Below are positions 5,961 to 7,002 of a stretch of DNA of 7,002 nt, piece after piece. Position numbers and translations under genes: made by a program. Where the stretch lies: NCBI GenBank assembly GCA_027055005.1, contig JALUNR010000198.1, positions 1 through 7,002 of the forward strand. Direction: 5' to 3'. Under the pieces are notes generated by a model. That model ran no database searches. It saw only the letters and a program-made list of their open reading frames with translations, and was not told the origin of the DNA. The stretch comes from Campylobacterales bacterium (GTDB lineage: Bacteria; Campylobacterota; Campylobacteria; Campylobacterales; QNZT01). The first letter of the stretch is position 1, and every line of letters starts with the position of its first letter.

Positions 5961-7002
5961 ATGTCATTATTAGGCTCGCTACAAGAGTATTCTTCATTGT
6001 TCCTAGCAAAAAGAACACCTGAATATGAGAGAGATTTACTACATAAAATCAATATGAAAAACAGGATAATAGGTATAGTTGGAGCAAAAGGTGTAGGAAA
6101 GACAACTCTGCTTTTACAATATATGAAAAAACAAAATCTATCAAATAATGAAATGCTCTATATTAGTGTAGATCATCCCTTGATGGCAACAACCTCTATA
6201 CTTGAAATTGCTAAGGAATTTGCTTCTTTTGGAGGTAAGTTGTTAGTGTTAGATGAGATACATAACCAAAAAGATTTTGCTGTTGATTTAAAAACAATAT
6301 GGGATTTTTTAGAAATAAATGTGATATTTTCAGGATCATCAGCAATGCATCTTGATAATGCTGATTTGAGTAGAAGAGTTTTAAAATATACTCTTCCCAC
6401 TCTATCTTTTAGAGAGTTTTTAGAAATACAAACTAAACAGAAGTTTGAAAAACTTACACTTGAAGAGATTTTATCTAATCATAGCAACTACTCTCAAGCT
6501 ATATTATCAAAAATCAAACCTCTTCAATACTTCAAAGAATATTTTCAGTATGGTTTTTATCCATTTTATTTAGAAGACATAGCAAGTGTAAATATGAAAT
6601 TAGCAGAAGCCATAAATAAAACTATAGATATAGATTTACTGCAAATTTATAGTATAGATCCTAAAAAGCTTAGAAATATAAAAAAGATACTTATCCTACT
6701 ATGCAGGTCAGCACCATATAAGCCTAATATCACAACTCTATCAGCTTCAGTAGAAGTTGACCCAAAGACACTATATACTTACTTGGATGCTCTTCAAAAA
6801 GGAAGAATTATAAAAATGATTTCTGCTACTTCTAGAGGTGAGGGTATCATAAAAAAACCTGAAAAAATATATCTTGCCAATCCAAATATATTTAATGCAC
6901 TCTGTAAAAATCCAGATATTGGAACTCTAAGAGAAAGCTTTTTTAGTGGTATTCTTACAAATTCTGGACATAGCATAACAGCTTCAAAAAAGGGTGATTT
7001 TG
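5961..7002 (+). CDS. AAA-type ATPase with DUF4143-like C-terminal region (3' end outside window)
   Basis: An open frame of 347 codons without stop up to the window edge. Residues 38-50 carry the Walker A motif (GAKGVGKT, 41-48, Lys47). LLVLDEI (94-100) is Walker B with Asp98-Glu99. VIFSGSS (121-127) matches the sensor strand, and LSFREFL (148-154) is the signature of the AAA_14/DUF4143 ATPase family. The later part (YFKEYFQYGFYPF, then a winged-helix-like segment with TLYTYLDALQKGRII, then KIYLANPNIFNAL and RESFFSGIL) fits the DUF4143-type C-terminal region, which usually ends some 30-60 residues further on. ATG 5961 has AAAGG (5949-5953) seven bases upstream. The gene is separated from the polysaccharide operon by 70 bases with its own promoter candidate, so it is probably not part of that pathway. 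The cellular role of this widespread family is not settled; no partner gene is visible. Confidence 0.85.
   Translation, partial: MSLLGSLQEYSSLFLAKRTPEYERDLLHKINMKNRIIGIVGAKGVGKTTLLLQYMKKQNLSNNEMLYISVDHPLMATTSILEIAKEFASFGGKLLVLDEIHNQKDFAVDLKTIWDFLEINVIFSGSSAMHLDNADLSRRVLKYTLPTLSFREFLEIQTKQKFEKLTLEEILSNHSNYSQAILSKIKPLQYFKEYFQYGFYPFYLEDIASVNMKLAEAINKTIDIDLLQIYSIDPKKLRNIKKILILLCRSAPYKPNITTLSASVEVDPKTLYTYLDALQKGRIIKMISATSRGEGIIKKPEKIYLANPNIFNALCKNPDIGTLRESFFSGILTNSGHSITASKKGDF

Overview
The window is low-GC DNA (by eye about 30% G+C, not counted). It holds seven genes, all on the + strand: six in a tightly packed surface-polysaccharide operon, then a separate ATPase gene that runs off the right edge. 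Base composition, short overlapping genes, a T-rich TATAAT promoter candidate and the protein types suggest a Campylobacterota bacterium (Sulfurimonas, Sulfurovum or Arcobacter-like). This is an inference. Other AT-rich groups such as Aquificota or Deferribacterota cannot be excluded from the sequence alone.

Layout: 1-456, C-terminal end of an asparagine-synthase-type amidotransferase; 453-1697, family-4-type glycosyltransferase; 1694-2647, FemAB/GNAT-fold acyl- or aminoacyl-transferase; 2644-3615, atypical polysaccharide deacetylase; 3612-4706, second family-4 glycosyltransferase (TTG start); 4703-5890, non-hydrolysing UDP-sugar 2-epimerase of the WecB/WbpI type. Every junction among these six is a 4-base stop/start overlap (ATGA four times, TTGA once), so they are probably one translationally coupled transcript. 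A 70-base gap at 5891-5960 contains a long inverted repeat around a TATAAT box. After it, a AAA-type ATPase with a DUF4143-like C-terminal part starts at 5961 and is cut by the window end.

The operon most likely builds and modifies an O-antigen, capsule or exopolysaccharide. The epimerase supplies a ManNAc-type nucleotide sugar, the two glycosyltransferases extend the repeat unit, the amidotransferase may turn a uronic acid into its amide, and the deacetylase and FemAB-like enzyme trim or acylate amino groups.

The most striking observation is inside the epimerase gene. Six arrays of a 7-base unit (consensus AAC[C/T/A]AAT) interrupt the coding sequence at five loop-like places. One place carries an inverted pair of arrays that matches an extra stretch of about 24 residues relative to relatives recalled from memory. 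Because a 7-base period rotates the reading frame, perfect arrays would soon create TAA stops. In the three arrays where a stop was imminent, units of 8 bases or single extra bases prevent it. A second point of interest is an A11 tract in the first glycosyltransferase, where loss or gain of one base gives an almost immediate stop.
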